A stretch of 64,000 nt of DNA from Pyxicephalus adspersus. Taxonomy: Eukaryota; Chordata; Amphibia; Anura; Pyxicephalidae. Positions 38,846-50,705 of this stretch are shown piece by piece. The DNA is taken from the NCBI RefSeq assembly GCF_032062135.1, contig NC_092862.1, positions 63,519,693 through 63,583,692 of the forward strand, written 5' to 3'. Position numbers and translations under genes: made by a program. Under the pieces are notes generated by a model. That model was not told the DNA's origin. It saw nothing but the letters and a program-made list of their open reading frames with translations, and did not search any database. Position 1 is the stretch's first letter; every line of letters starts with the position of its first letter.

Positions 38846-39127
38846 ATCTAGCCTGCTTACCAGGTACTGATACTCAGAAACTGGTCCATTAGAACAATAT
38901 ATTAGTCAGGACTTCAGTGTTATATTTAAAATCCATTGCATTTACATTAAAACTGCATTTATATTACCAAATGTAATATAACTATCAGCATCGTCTCCAA
39001 CATATCTCGTACCATCTTTCAAAAACAATGAAATAACATTATGTATCCTTTTAATACAGTTTTCTGTAATCTATGATAATATTAAGTATTTATAGTATTA
39101 AAGGTGTAACTTTTCCCCGCTCCTTCC

Positions 39128-39319
39128 TCTGCTTTTGACACTGTTGATCACCCCCTTCTAATACAAATCATGCGCTCCATTGGTATCAGTGACACTGCTT
39201 TCTCTTGGTTTGCTTCCTATCTGTCTGACCGCTCCTTTCAAGATTCTTTCAATGGTAACTCCTCTTCGCCCACTCTCCTCTCTCTCCTCCCTGTTGGTGT
39301 TCCCCATATAGACCTGGAA
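39128..39319 (+). pseudogene. LINE reverse-transcriptase fragment (L2/CR1/Rex-like)
   Basis: In one frame it reads SAFDTVDHPLLIQIMRSIGI, then WFASYLSDRSFQ, and ends LLPVGVPH. These are the conserved FDTVDH (finger/palm) block, the SYLSDR block and the start of the GVPQGS block of non-LTR reverse transcriptases. The fragment covers about 64 codons and stops before the catalytic YADD motif, so it is a dead remnant. The antisense frame of 138 codons over it (39158-39574, minus) is a shadow. Confidence 0.75.
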
Positions 39320-41482
39320 GATTACTACTATCTGTTTTTTTAGTCCTTGCCTCTCCCCCCCAGCTATGACTGGAGAGTGGAAGGAGAACTGTTGCTGGAT
39401 TTTGCCATCTTCTTTGCTGATTCTTCCTGGTTCACCACGATTTCTAGGTCTTTTCATTGCAGTGCCAAATTTTGGGTTGGGTTCTAAGCAAACGGAGTGC
39501 AGTGTAGAACAAAAAACAACCAAGAGCCAAGGAAAATGTTTTTGGCAAAACAGACTTTGCATGTATCCTAACAAAACTCTACTTCCTTCTGCATTACTTT
39601 GTGTCTTTTTTATCAGCCTGGAGTTTAGCCATAAATAATATTATCAGTGTGTGTAATTCCCACCCAATTCATTTGAACAATCTCCTTTAAATTATCCATC
39701 ATCTGTATGAATTAGGTGCCTAATAAATTACAGATACAATAAATTGATAGCCTGCCCCCTTTCACTACATAATTGTTGGTATCAGTTAAAAAAAAGCAGA
39801 TTTTGCAAAAATCTTATATTCAAATAGTAAAAGTTATGGCCACCTTGTATGGTAATTAGCCATGTTAACAGATATCAATGTAATTTGGAGTAAACTTGCC
39901 ATAATGGCTGTCTTTTTATCAGATGTTTTCTAAGCCAGTGGCTGTTTAATAGGAAACAATGGCTAAAACCATGCAACTCTCACAAAGGTTTAAGAGAGAA
40001 CAGAAGTAGCGTAATGATTTGCTAATATTGACATGATTTGCTAATATTGACATGTTCCCTATCGTATGTATGGTATAAATATTACTCAAGTATAAACTTA
40101 GGAATTTTAGGTAATTTACAATAATGGCCAACATAAATGAATTAGTACAGCAAGCATTGATATTTTGAATATTATAGTAAGCCATGGGAAAAATAATTAC
40201 CAGTCAAATAATGGTATGATAAACAAAGCAAATGCAGCCTACTTGTATGACCTTTAATTTATCCCTTTGTGGGATCTGAAATAGTAGGTACAAAAATCTC
40301 ATATTTATGTTTTTAAATATAAGCAAGCCAAATTTTATCTAATACCTTGTGTAGAATAGAATGTTTATATTGTCATTCCTAAGGGTGGTGTATATGGAAA
40401 GTTATATTAATAGACTATTGTATGTTTATGTCTGCCTATACATACATTATTCTAATAACTGTTTATAAATCTATTGTATGACACAATGAAGACATTTTTT
40501 AATCAATGTGAAATTTGTAGCTACACCAAATACTTAAACCCAGCAACAGACTGATAACCTATGCCCGCATGCAAATAAAATAGGTTAGGACTTTGCTCAG
40601 GTTGGTAACATAGCAACGTATTACAGTGTGTGTTTGCGGAAGATGAAAGCTAGTTTTATGTAACTTAAAAGGGCAACAGGAAAATACAGACATGAGTAAG
40701 TGTCCTGTGAGTACACTAGGAAGGACAGCTGTATTTTGAATGGTAATATATTTAGATGTTTTATAAATATTGGGATACTTAGAATGGGGTCCCAGAGGGA
40801 GGGTGTTAAAGATTACTAGTTGGTTTTAAAAGATAGGCACTAACCTGGACTAAGTCATAGATAATATAATTTTAATTCCTACCTAGTTTAAATTAAAACC
40901 GCAACCACGGTATCCACTGTCAAATATTTACATATTCTTAACAAACAGCTTTAAATAAAACTCACTGGATAGAGAAATTAGAAGTCAGCGATAAGTTTGT
41001 CTTTCTGATTCTTTGCTTTCTCTCATGGTTTTTGTCAGCATATGAAATAATTGAATTTTTGTACTGCTTCTTCCTTTCTGATTCAAGCTTTGCTGTACAG
41101 GGAAATGCACTGCTTAAGCTCTTACTATACCACTAGGTTCAGGTGGAGAAGAAGCATAATTTCTTCTTCTCTATGAAGTGCATAATGACGGTCAAAACTC
41201 TCTGCTCATCCCACCAACAATATTTGATCTATTTTCTATCTCAGTTGCATAGGTAGTACCATTTCACACAGAATATTGCTGAGCCTGTAGGCCACTCACT
41301 GGTCTGTTCATCTTCACAGGGGAAAGTGCCACTTAGCTCATGGGATACCTCATTTCTAGCCAGGTTTTTCTGCAACTGCTCTCTAGAGTTGATCCCTGTT
41401 GGTCCTTTCCTATTCAATATACATCATTCTCAGACTTTGTAGTAATGGAATGCAGTTTTATGGCAAATATTTACCAAGTAAG
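39320..41482. other. Intergenic DNA with a short tandem duplication
   Basis: A perfect 19-bp tandem duplication of ATGATTTGCTAATATTGAC lies at 40014-40051. A possible second reverse-transcriptase scrap (frame reading PVGPFLFNIHHSQTL) is near 41395-41450. Nothing else was recognised. Confidence 0.5.
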
Positions 41483-41675
41483 TCTATGAATACACATCAG
41501 ATGATTCTCGCCTGATACATACAGTTGGGTGATAATCTGACATGCAATAAAAGTGAAGAGAGAAGAGCACATTGGGGTGCTACTTGTTCACCCCCCTCCC
41601 CTCTCTATATAACAGAATGACACTGTTTGTACAGCACTCGTTCGTTGATCTGTCAATTTTTATGTCACTGGAAAA
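41483..41675 (-). mobile_element. MITE family A, copy 5 (minus strand)
   Basis: On the minus strand it carries the family order: a CACTGACATAAA-like start, AACGAACGAGTGCTGTACAA, then CTATATAGAGAGGGGAGGGG, GTGCTCTTCTC, and a CAGATTATCACCC / GCGAGAATCATCTGATGTGT end. Internal deletions shorten it to about 190 bp. Confidence 0.6.
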
Positions 41676-41787
41676 AATAATGACCCACCCACCCACCACT
41701 ATCACCTGATGACATTAGAAAAAGGGAACAGACAGGAAGTGGCACTGTCACCTAGATGGTGAATTGAATTAGATCCCTTGGGATGGG

Positions 41788-42265
41788 ATGAAAGATTTTT
41801 AGTTTTTGCTCAGAGCTTTGAGCAGAACTAAACCCAGCCATCCAACCTGCCCACGTTAGGTATCTTCCTTCTATTCCTCCACTTCTGGATGATCTTTAGC
41901 CATTTTGATTGGCTGTGTCAGGATCGCACATAAGGAAAGTCAGGAATGTTGGGTTTCCCTGAAAACTAAAGCTTACACTGCACACATGTAGCTCAGCTTT
42001 TTGCCAGAAACTAGTTGTGATCAGGCAGGTAAGTTGCATTATTGCAGAAGAGATATTGCCTGTCCTTTTCTGAAATAATGACCTGCCTGACAAATTTAAA
42101 TGTTGGACCTTAGCACCACTTTAAAGCAAAACTAAACCAGCACAACTCACTCAGGTATCACCACAGGACGCTGCCATCTTCCTCTCCATCTTCTCCTGCT
42201 AGCCTTGATCAGCCATGTTTGTACAGAGAAGCGAAAAGTCCTAGTGATGATACCACTGGTTTTAA
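41788..42265. mobile_element. MITE family C remnants
   Basis: The end motif TTTAAAGNNAAACTAAACC occurs at 42122-42140, and related ends meet head to head at 41788-41838 (TTTTTAGTTTTTGCTC next to GAGCAGAACTAAACCC). The same end type closes the element at 43389-43729. Element boundaries are unclear; these may be two broken copies. Confidence 0.4.
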
Positions 42266-43215
42266 AATAATTTTTTTATTGATAATGAAAACACAAAAGC
42301 TTTACTTTCATTTGCATTTCATAATAGGGGGAGGGAAAGGAACCAGGGAAGCCAAAATATCAGCAGATAAAACTTCAGCTTTAGTACCATGACTTCTCTG
42401 GACTAAAATCCAAATAGTTTTGTTTCATCTTGCTCTTTCCTTGGGCAATTTCTTCTCAGTAATTCTTTTACTGTGCACCTAGAATTGAACTGTAGCTATG
42501 GAAGGTTGTATCTATGAAGCTTTATTCCATGGGAATTTGTCTTTTGACAAGCCTGTCGTAACATGACAAAAATGAATTTGTGCATGCTAACAATTTTTCC
42601 ATGTATGCTTGGCAGCTATCCAAGAGGTGTGGTCTGAAGGGTAAAGTCTGCTGATGAGTCAATATCATTCATATTTTATCTAAATATTACCGAGACACAC
42701 CCAGGCAGCTTTACCCCGTGTCTTTATCAAAAGATGACCCAGGAGCACCACTTCAATATGTATTGACTGGTTCACACTTCTAAATTTGCCGTCTTTAGTG
42801 AGCAAAGCCAGGTAGATTGTGGCTTTAGAGCATAATTGATCCACAGCAAGGAAAAGGGCACAGATTCCTCTGGAGCTTGGCCAGCTGGGTTGAGGATGCC
42901 AGTGAAGAGTTAGCATTAGCTTGGGAATTAATAAGGCTTTGGGTGTGTTTGTTTGTACCAATGTGAGCATTGTGCTGATAGGCTGATGAGTTTATAGACA
43001 TGTGTTAACCAGGGTGGAGTTGTGTGAGAAGAAGACGATGAGTTTTTTACCTTTCCCAGAGTTTGCTGTCTAGTTGGGTGTAATTGTTTTCAACTCTCCA
43101 TAAAGAAAAATAATGTAGCATTTTTCACTCTGGATAGTGACTAACTAATGCTCATCTCTATGTATGCTACACCTGCTTTTATATGTCTGTTTCTCCATTG
43201 TCATATGTCTGTTTT
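42266..43215. other. Intergenic DNA, no gene
   Basis: The 96-codon frame at 42680-42970 (minus) has no recognisable domain and no codon pattern that I can call coding. I see no transposon ends. Confidence 0.5.
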
Positions 43216-43242
43216 CATTAAACCAATTTGTTTCTTGGTCTG
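43216..43242 (+). repeat. 27-bp direct repeat, first copy
   Basis: CATTAAACCAATTTGTTTCT plus TGGTCTG. It is repeated with one change (T to C) at 43317-43343 inside the loop of the inverted repeat. Confidence 0.9.
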
Positions 43243-43431
43243 GTTACACATTTTTTAACTGGAACTTTAGTTCTCCTTTCAGATTACATTGCAAAAAAAA
43301 ACAGTAAATAATTATTCATTAAACCAATTCGTTTCTTGGTCTGTGCAAACAACAAATAATTATTTACTGTTTTTTATTGCAATGTAATCTGAAAGGAGAA
43401 CTAAAGTTCCAGTTAAAAAATGTGTAACCAG
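43240..43431. repeat. Near-perfect 77-bp inverted repeat with 38-bp loop
   Basis: The left arm 43240-43316 (CTGGTTACACATTTTTTAAC ... CAGTAAATAATTATT) and the right arm 43355-43431 are reverse complements with one mismatch in 77 (an A/T inside the A-run). The loop repeats a 27-bp sequence found just before the left arm. The arms overlap the end of a family C MITE. Confidence 0.92.
43317..43343 (+). repeat. 27-bp direct repeat, second copy (in the loop)
   Basis: CATTAAACCAATTCGTTTCT plus TGGTCTG. It matches 43216-43242 at 26 of 27 positions. Confidence 0.9.
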
Positions 43432-43729
43432 ACAGGACTGTTTTGCAGAGAGGTACAGGAGATTCCCTTCAGCAAAAAGCATTCTTACCTGCATGATTGC
43501 TTCGTGTAACCTTCATGCACAGCTCAGCGTTGGTTGCCAAGGTACCTGGCAATTCTGGCTTCCCCTGCGCTTGCGCGAGACTAAATGAACTCCTATGCGC
43601 CTGCACGGAAGTTATGTTATCATGGCTCAGCGAATCAAGATGACTGAAGATTGCAACTAGGAAGAGAAGAAGGAAGAAGATGGCAATGGGGACAGTAGAG
43701 TATAGAAGGGTTTAGTTTCAATTTAAAGG
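43389..43729. mobile_element. MITE family C, complete copy
   Basis: The left end TGAAAGGAGAACTAAAGTTC and the right end, in reverse complement CCTTTAAATTGAAACTAAAC, are related inverted repeats. The interior is 300 bp of non-coding sequence with a GC-rich centre (TGCGCTTGCGCGAGAC, then ATGCGCCTGCACGG). The first 43 bp are also present in inverted orientation at 43240-43282. Confidence 0.55.
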
Positions 43730-46700
43730 TTACCCCCAGGCACCAAAACTTTACTCGAAGTATAATTTTAAATAGCTGGATATAGGATATATGAAGTAAC
43801 CACTTTTTGTGCACAAGATGCGAGTGACAATATCATTGTGCTCCATGTAGCTTGCGCAGAGAGCAGAGCTGTGGGACAGGGCCATCATTGCCATCCCATC
43901 TTTACACGTGTCATTGTTCAAGATGATGTCATGTAGAACAATCTGGGAACCCAGGAGTTTGGATTTCTTACCCACGTTTCGTTTTTACCTAAAAAGGCCT
44001 AAAGCCTTGTTTAGAAAACAACATTCGAAAATGGGTAATTCTTCAAATGCACACATTGATAGTTTAACAGGCAATGTTTGGATGAATAATTGACAACCTG
44101 TGAGTGAAAAGGAGGAGGTATTGACATGCATTAAAGGGCATTGGTTAAACGTTCTAGTAAGCGGTTGCAGTGTGATTTCCATTCACTTCTCAGGTCTCAA
44201 AGGATCATTTGGCTGTCCTTCAAAACACTTTTTAATGCTGAAAGTGTTCCTATTCAACTCTTTGGGGGGTTTTGGTGGCAAACTGTTTTCTTAGTTAGCT
44301 AAGTTTATGGAAATGATTGCTAAAAATGCTGAAGTTCCTGAATTTTCAACGTTTATTATGTAACAATGTATAAGCAAACTTATGCCATGTAACATTGTAG
44401 TTGTAAATATTTTTTACATTGCTCAGCATGTTATACTTGCATAAAGAAAACCTAGAGTGAGGAAATATAAGGGCTTCCTACTTTTTCTGATCTCTCCTAA
44501 AAATACTATTTGTCATGCTGGTCCAGTGGCAACAGTACATTTCAAGTCAATGACTCAGGACAAGTATACAGATTAAGACTATCAGACTTTCCTAATCCGC
44601 ATGCTTGTTCCAGATAGGTTAAAAAGAAAATATTGAAGACATAGACGTCAAAGTTAGCATTGTCTAAAGGAGGTTGGCAATGTCAGGCCCTGTATTGCAG
44701 TACACACTCTAGTACATAGTCCCCATTCTTCATTTCCAAAATTAATTACATCATTAGACCTTAAATTATCCTGAATGGAAATGAGCTACCAGTTTATTGG
44801 GTTTCCAGTGTGCTGGTAATTATTTATTGAAAGTACACAAATCTTTGTGTATGAATGATCACATTTAATTAGAATTTTGAGAACTGAGAAAATTGAGATC
44901 TGAGAAAATTGATCAGAAGTTTTGAATATTATATACGTGGGTGCAGGGCTTTGGGACTTCTGACTGGTTATTTTACTATTGCAAAACTGATTTGATCGAT
45001 TGTCAAGTGCAAAACTGGCAGCAGATCTGTCACTAGGTGTACCAGGCTTCACAGATTGCCATCAAATCAGTTCTCTTTAATTTTTTTTATACCAGCAGGC
45101 AATGGATGAAAGCACAGCTCAAAGCATAAGTGATGCATATCTGTAGGAACAAAAGCATGCTGTCTTACAGACCTTAATTTCTAGTTTATGTGTGAGAATA
45201 TAAAAGTGCAGTTGTACACTTGCCGTTGTTTGCAACTGATTATATCCAATAGGACTACAGAATATACACGAGAAAATAGCTGTTCTCATTTTGCTATTGA
45301 ACCCCTATCGCTGCATGGCTGGAGCAGTGTACACAGACTTTTCTCGCACAAGTTCAGATGTACTTTAATAGTTATAAAACTTGAACCAGTTTCCCCACCC
45401 ACTCATAACTAATATATATAGATATTATACTATCAAAGCCAGTCTTATAGGCCTCAGATGATAAGTGAACCCACAATAAATGTCATCACAACCTGTAGGC
45501 AATTATCTGTGTTAGTAAATTTTGTAGACAGTGTAACAAATTGCATGCAATTCTTTTTTTTTACAGATATTTCTTGCATAATGTATACAAATGTACATTT
45601 GTGCCAACAAACAATATTGATAAATATGTCTGACATATCTATGTTGTGCACTGTAGATGATCCACATTAACATATGGAAGGGATGTTAGATTGTAGGATT
45701 GGACTTTTTCAACATACAAAGGGATCGCTTTGGTATGTGTGCATTGCTCTCAGAAATGCAGGCTGTGGCTCACCAAAAAACTGGCCTAATTAAACAACTA
45801 TGTATGTGTGTTTATGGATAGTAATATGCACACTACAGCGAACTAGCGAGTGCAGTATATTAGTTCAGCTAGTTCACATGACCAGACAGCTGAAACATCA
45901 CGTACAAACATTTAAAAGCTGACAGGTAACATATTACAGACTAATGAAAAGAATTCGTTTAACTACTGTTTAAAAAAAACACAAACCTGAAATAATAGAA
46001 AAATATGTATTTTAAAATTTGAAAAAATACATGATGGTGGATGCGATTGGTCCTGGACGCCTTTGTGACAAAACAATGCAAATCTCCAGTGATCACATTA
46101 CACTCCTTCTGCTGAGTGTGTCAGAGTGCACACCTTTACCTGAGGGAAGGGAGAAAACTACACAACCATCAAAGTTCTCTCCCAGCTCCATTCTTGTAGT
46201 CAGGCAGTTTGGTATTGGGTGGAGATGGAAACACCCTCTTTCCACTCCAAGCACACACTAACCATCTCCTCGGCCATATAAACACTTGTACAGGTTGCAG
46301 CTTGTCCCTTTCATTCTGCCTGGAAATCATTCACAAAGCTTTTTTTCCAGGTTTCATTTAAAGAGTAACCCTGGACCACAAGAAGGATCAGTCACTCACC
46401 TTTAATTGTAATACTTTATATATTCACAAGGATCATCTGAGGCTTGTGGATATCATTGCACACTTTTTATGCTTTCTTTGCTGTCCAAGTTCCATTCAGG
46501 CAGCACAGACCTGCATTTTTTAAATGATATGATTTTGGCCTATTTAAAAAACAGCGTAACGTGCAACAGCTAATCCAGATGTCACTTGAGCTTTTTAGTA
46601 CTGGTATATATAACAAAATTGGAAAAGTTCCAAAACCACATAATACTTTCTTGATGTGCCCTTTTTAAATTTTTACAAAACTTTTAAAAAATATGAACTG

Positions 46701-47079
46701 GCTGTGCCTATATTAATTACCTATTTATGTGATAGTTGCATGTTTAGATTTGAAAAGTAACTAGCATATACTTTTTATAATGACTTTTGAGATACAAAAT
46801 ACTCCTGGCACAATGTTATGTAACAGGTATCATTTTTCTGCCGGCTCTGAACACATCAATACTCATCTGTCCAAACTCAAACTGTTTTGGCAAATGTTCA
46901 GACACATGTGCAAATCGAATCACTATTATTAGAAGAATTCTGAAGCTTTTTTGTCTCTCAAACAAAGAGTAAAATGTAACAAAAAGTTGCCATGGGCATC
47001 ATAAATATCACACTTAAAGTGTGCTGTTTTTCTTTAAATGATGACCCTATTGATCTCAGTTTTGCTTGATGACTTATTG
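43730..47079. other. Intergenic DNA, no gene
   Basis: There are no conserved coding segments. Overlapping short frames on both strands at 43908-44294 and 45454-45670 mirror one another and are not convincing genes. No complete transposon was seen. Confidence 0.5.
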
Positions 47080-47277
47080 GAAACTATCCCCCTCCTATTG
47101 TGTGTTACTTCCCCCACCTCCTAGATTCTTACCTCTTTGGGACAGGGTCCTCTCCTCCTCCTGTGTCACTCTCTGTATCTTTCTGTCATTTGCAACCTTT
47201 ATTTATTGGTGCTGTATATTATGTTGACACTATATTATTCCTGTTTAATATTATTATTATTTATTATTATTATTCTC
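47080..47277 (+). mobile_element. LINE (L2/CR1-like) 3' end with ATT tail
   Basis: TCTTTGGGACAGGGTCCTCT, CCTGTGTCACTCTCTGTATC, TGTCATTTGCAACCTTTATT, GGTGCTGTATATTATGTTGA and a final ATTATTATTATTTATTATTA form the classic 3' UTR of frog L2/CR1-type LINEs, ending in a simple repeat. It is 5'-truncated with no coding part. Confidence 0.65.
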
Positions 47278-47407
47278 ACAGATTACAACTGAAAAACCAA
47301 ATTTAGAACCGGGGCAAATGAGTTACCTTCTGGCCTGGCATCTCAATTCAGTTAGATGTGGTGCAGAACTGCTGGTACCATAAATATGTATCTAATGTTG
47401 GGTAGAT

Positions 47408-47409
47408 GT

Positions 47410-47449
<40 letters not shown>

Positions 47450-47455
47450 TCATCT
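47408..47455. repeat. (ATCT)n microsatellite
   Basis: A tetranucleotide run TATCTATCTATC continues for about 40 bp and is nearly uninterrupted. Confidence 0.95.
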
Positions 47456-47732
47456 ACTGCACATAATTTCGTCTTGATGACAGTTCGAATAAGCACATTC
47501 CATTTCTTCAGTCTGGTTACACCTTTTCCCTAAGGCACATTGTCTTGATCTTGAGGAATAAATAAACTGGGCAGGTGTCTTAAAAGACAGCAAAGAGTGA
47601 GGCATATCTTATTACATACTTTTAATAAGTTGGAGAAGCTGTATCAGACTGTAAACTGTATCTGTATCTTTTCTAGAAACACCAAAACCAGCACTGCTGC
47701 TGGTAATGGTCTTGAGCACACAAGAATTAGAA

Positions 47733-48145
47733 AAGGGGTCGGCAAACTTTTATGGCCACTAGGCCATTTATGGGGTGGGCTGGAGCACACAAGGCCGGAC
47801 TCTGGGTCCTGCCCTAATAGCTAAAAGGTAAATCCCTCTCCTCCGTGTGCATTGCTAAAAGTGGGATTTACCTTTAGGGAGCGTTTCCTATTTACCGCAG
47901 CGGCGGAAGTATCAACGGTGGCCACAGTAAATAGGGGAGCCACAGCAAGGAGGCAGCACCGAAGCTCTGGCGGCTTTGGCTCCAGTAGTTCCTAATGCCC
48001 CCTGGAAGATCCGGCCGGCAACCCGCGGCTCCGGAGCCACGGGTTGCCGGCCAGCATTAGGCCAGATCAGCCACGGGGCGTTTGGTCAGAACAAATTACC
48101 GGCTAGGCTGTGTCTGGCCTAAAGGACGGAGTTTGCCAACCCCTG
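47733..48145. mobile_element. hAT (Charlie-like) MITE with GC-rich core
   Basis: The left end AAGGGGTCGGCAAACTTTTA and the right end, in reverse complement CAGGGGTTGGCAAACTCCG, are hAT-type inverted repeats. The 413-bp interior is far more GC-rich than its surroundings. It holds an inverted pair, GGTAAATCCC...GGGATTTACC (about 47827-47873), and a 40-bp palindrome at 48013-48052. No target duplication is legible. Confidence 0.75.
48013..48052. repeat. 40-bp GC-rich palindrome
   Basis: GGCCGGCAACCCGCGGCTCC is followed immediately by its reverse complement with one mismatch (19 of 20 pairs) and no loop. It lies inside the Charlie-like MITE. Confidence 0.92.
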
Positions 48146-50079
48146 ACTTGGGATCTTATGCCTTGCTGTTATGTGTATGTGTTAATATAAAGGTTTTTGT
48201 GTGTGACACATTAAGAAATTAACATATTAACATATGAAAACTTACAGATTTTACAACTTTGAGGACTGATGACATTCCAAGTTCTTCATGCCTTTGGAAT
48301 TCGGATCAGTACATTGGTCTGGTATCTGCCAAGTCAATGATCATTTATATATTTCCAGATATAAGACAGTACAAAAAGGCATAAGAAGGTAAAAAGATTA
48401 ATGAAAACAAAGCTGTAATGGAATCCTCCCTCATTAGTGCAGCAACCATTGAATAACAAAATATTTACTAGTGGCTTGGCCTTGCAACCCAGCCTTAGGT
48501 TTGGGAGTAGCCTATAACAATGGTTAAAATCTAAAATAAAGAGTATGCTAATATAGTGCCTAGAACTTTAAATAAACACAGACCTGCTAAAATATTACAC
48601 CTGAAGAAACCATACACTCATATACAACAGTGGGGCCACAATACAGATACAATGTCAGTCTATAATTCCATCAGATTAGCACAGTTGCAGTGTCTTCAAG
48701 ACACTACTCCAAGCATAAGTAAACTGTTGACATAAGTACTTTACTTTGAAGCTAGTTGCAAGTGCTATTATCACCAGCCTCCTGTAATCTTGTAAAAAAC
48801 CTATTGCATTTGGATTCTACAATCTTTGTAACATCTGTTTTAGAGCCTTCAAACTCTAAACTATCAATTCAGCTAGTAACCGGTATAAGAAAGTAGTGTA
48901 GTGGCTTGGGTGTGACACATGTCTATGTTTACCAAAACATTTACCTACAATTCTCTTGGACTCTTTATTTCTTCATAAAATCCTTCATATATGCAATCTG
49001 TGATTTGATCGTTACATTTCTATGAGAAAGCATCAGTGCTTAGACTTGCAGATAGAGTTTGTAACTTTTTGATTACATTTCATAAGCTCTACTTGCCTAC
49101 ACCTGTAAAACTCAAACTATAATTGAAGGTCTTAGTATTTAAGGAGTGGATCGCTGGAAAAGTATCAGACGCCCTGTTGTGTCTTTATGCTATGCTGGCA
49201 TGTACTAATGTTGTAGTTAGCTGTATTCAAAACACTTTCGGAACCATTTGCTGTCTGGGTCTTACAAAGCTTAAAAACTATTTTACAAACTACATTGTAT
49301 ACAGTACAATTTAATTAAAAGCTTCATAACCTACTGTTCATAATATGCTTAATCTCAATGTAATATTTACCTAACATTCCCATAATATGTTCTCGCTGTG
49401 TGGCCTCATTGTTCCTGTTTCTCTGTAGTTCAGTAAAATTCTCTTTTCTAAGAGAGTAGCTTTAAGCAGTTCCAAGGATCTGAGAATTTAATAAGCTGCG
49501 GAATTGTGTTTACTTGACTTGGATGAAGGCCTAAAAAGAAAATTACTGCCTGGGACCTTTTAAACAAAAAATTAATAAATAAATAAATAAACACAATGTT
49601 ATTTCACCAAGGGTGCTCAAACTGTCTCTTCCCTAGACACCCTTTGTAGAGAAGGAAATGCATTTCTGATTACCAAGTCCAGTTTAACTTAGTTTAGATC
49701 ATTAATGTCACACTTTTTCAATTATTGTCAAACAAGTAAGTAAACACTGCAAGAGATTATTTTGTATGTTTTTGTCTATTGATTTTTAGCTTTAAAATTT
49801 TGAATTTTTTGCAATGTTTGAGTTCCCAACTGCCATAAATGTGAGCATTGTGAATAATTACAAAGGAATAACAAAAATAGATGATTAGGTAATAAAGTAT
49901 GGAAATTCACATCCACGTCAATTTTATAGTCACTTGATTCCACATCTGACTGAATTAACTTGTATGCATACCTAGATGACAATAAAAAAAAAAATCCAAT
50001 GTATACTGCTGAACCTGCCAGACTGTTAAAGAATTGGCTGACTTTTAATAATGCATATTGGTACATCTTGATGAATATA
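48146..50079. other. Intergenic DNA, no gene
   Basis: An (AAAT)n run lies at about 49570-49590. No coding sequence or transposon was recognised elsewhere. Confidence 0.5.
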
Positions 50080-50700
50080 CACTGATCAGCCAAAACAGTA
50101 AAATCCTAATAGTGTATAAGTGTCCTTTGTGTCCCCTAATCAGCTTAGACCCGTTTAAGCATGGAGTCCTCAAGACTTCAGACAGGGTCATGTGGTATGT
50201 GGTACCAAGTTGTTGGCAGCAGATTTTTTAAGTCACACATCCTCTGCCATCCTTCCTCCTACAGTACTGCATTTTTCTGCCCTAGGTAAAAATGCATGCA
50301 GCCAGTCATCCATAGGATCTAAAGGGAGAATGTGTTTATCAGACCAAGCCACTTTCTTCATTGCTCTATGTTCCAGTTCCTTTGCCCATTGTAGACACTT
50401 TCAGAAGTGTATAGGAGTCAGCATGGGCACTTTGACTGGTTCATGGTTGTGCAGTTCCATACATTGCAAACTGCAATATACTATGTGTTCTAACACTTTT
50501 TTTTCTCATAACCAGCATTATGTTTTGGTTGGTACCAACCACTGCATATCTGGAAAACACCACAAGGTCTGTGGTTTGGGAGATGCTCTGACACATTCCA
50601 TTGTCCCTTCTTCCCACACCTTCAAGAACTAATTGTTCACTTGCTGCCTAATACCTAGCACATACCTTTTTAGGTACCATTTTATTTAATGAAGGCACAT
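50080..50700 (-). pseudogene. Decayed, internally deleted Tc1/mariner-like transposon
   Basis: The left end CACTGATCAGCCAAAACAGT follows a TA and matches the end of a widespread vertebrate Tc1-like element. Transposase sequence is on the minus strand. TGGCTTGGTCTGATAAACAC encodes the AWSD block containing one of the DDE-class catalytic acids. The segments GCATGGGCACTTTGACTGG, GAGATGCTCTGACACATTC and TTGTTCACTTGCTGCCTAAT (plus strand) keep the consensus order. Most of the transposase middle is deleted and the remaining frames are broken. The 146-codon plus-strand frame here (50192-50632) is antisense and meaningless. The right inverted repeat is lost at the SINE boundary. Confidence 0.8.
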
Positions 50701-50705
50701 CATAG

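Noticed and set aside
39158..39574. 138-codon minus-strand open frame
   Set aside because: It overlaps, on the opposite strand, a recognisable LINE reverse-transcriptase fragment. The composition follows from the antisense of that fragment.
42680..42970. 96-codon minus-strand frame
   Set aside because: It has no recognisable domain, no splice partners and no neighbouring coding sequence. The length is unremarkable for random DNA over 64 kb in six frames.
50192..50632. 146-codon plus-strand open frame
   Set aside because: It runs antisense through a decayed Tc1-like transposon whose transposase remnants are on the minus strand. It has no domain and is explained by the repeat.
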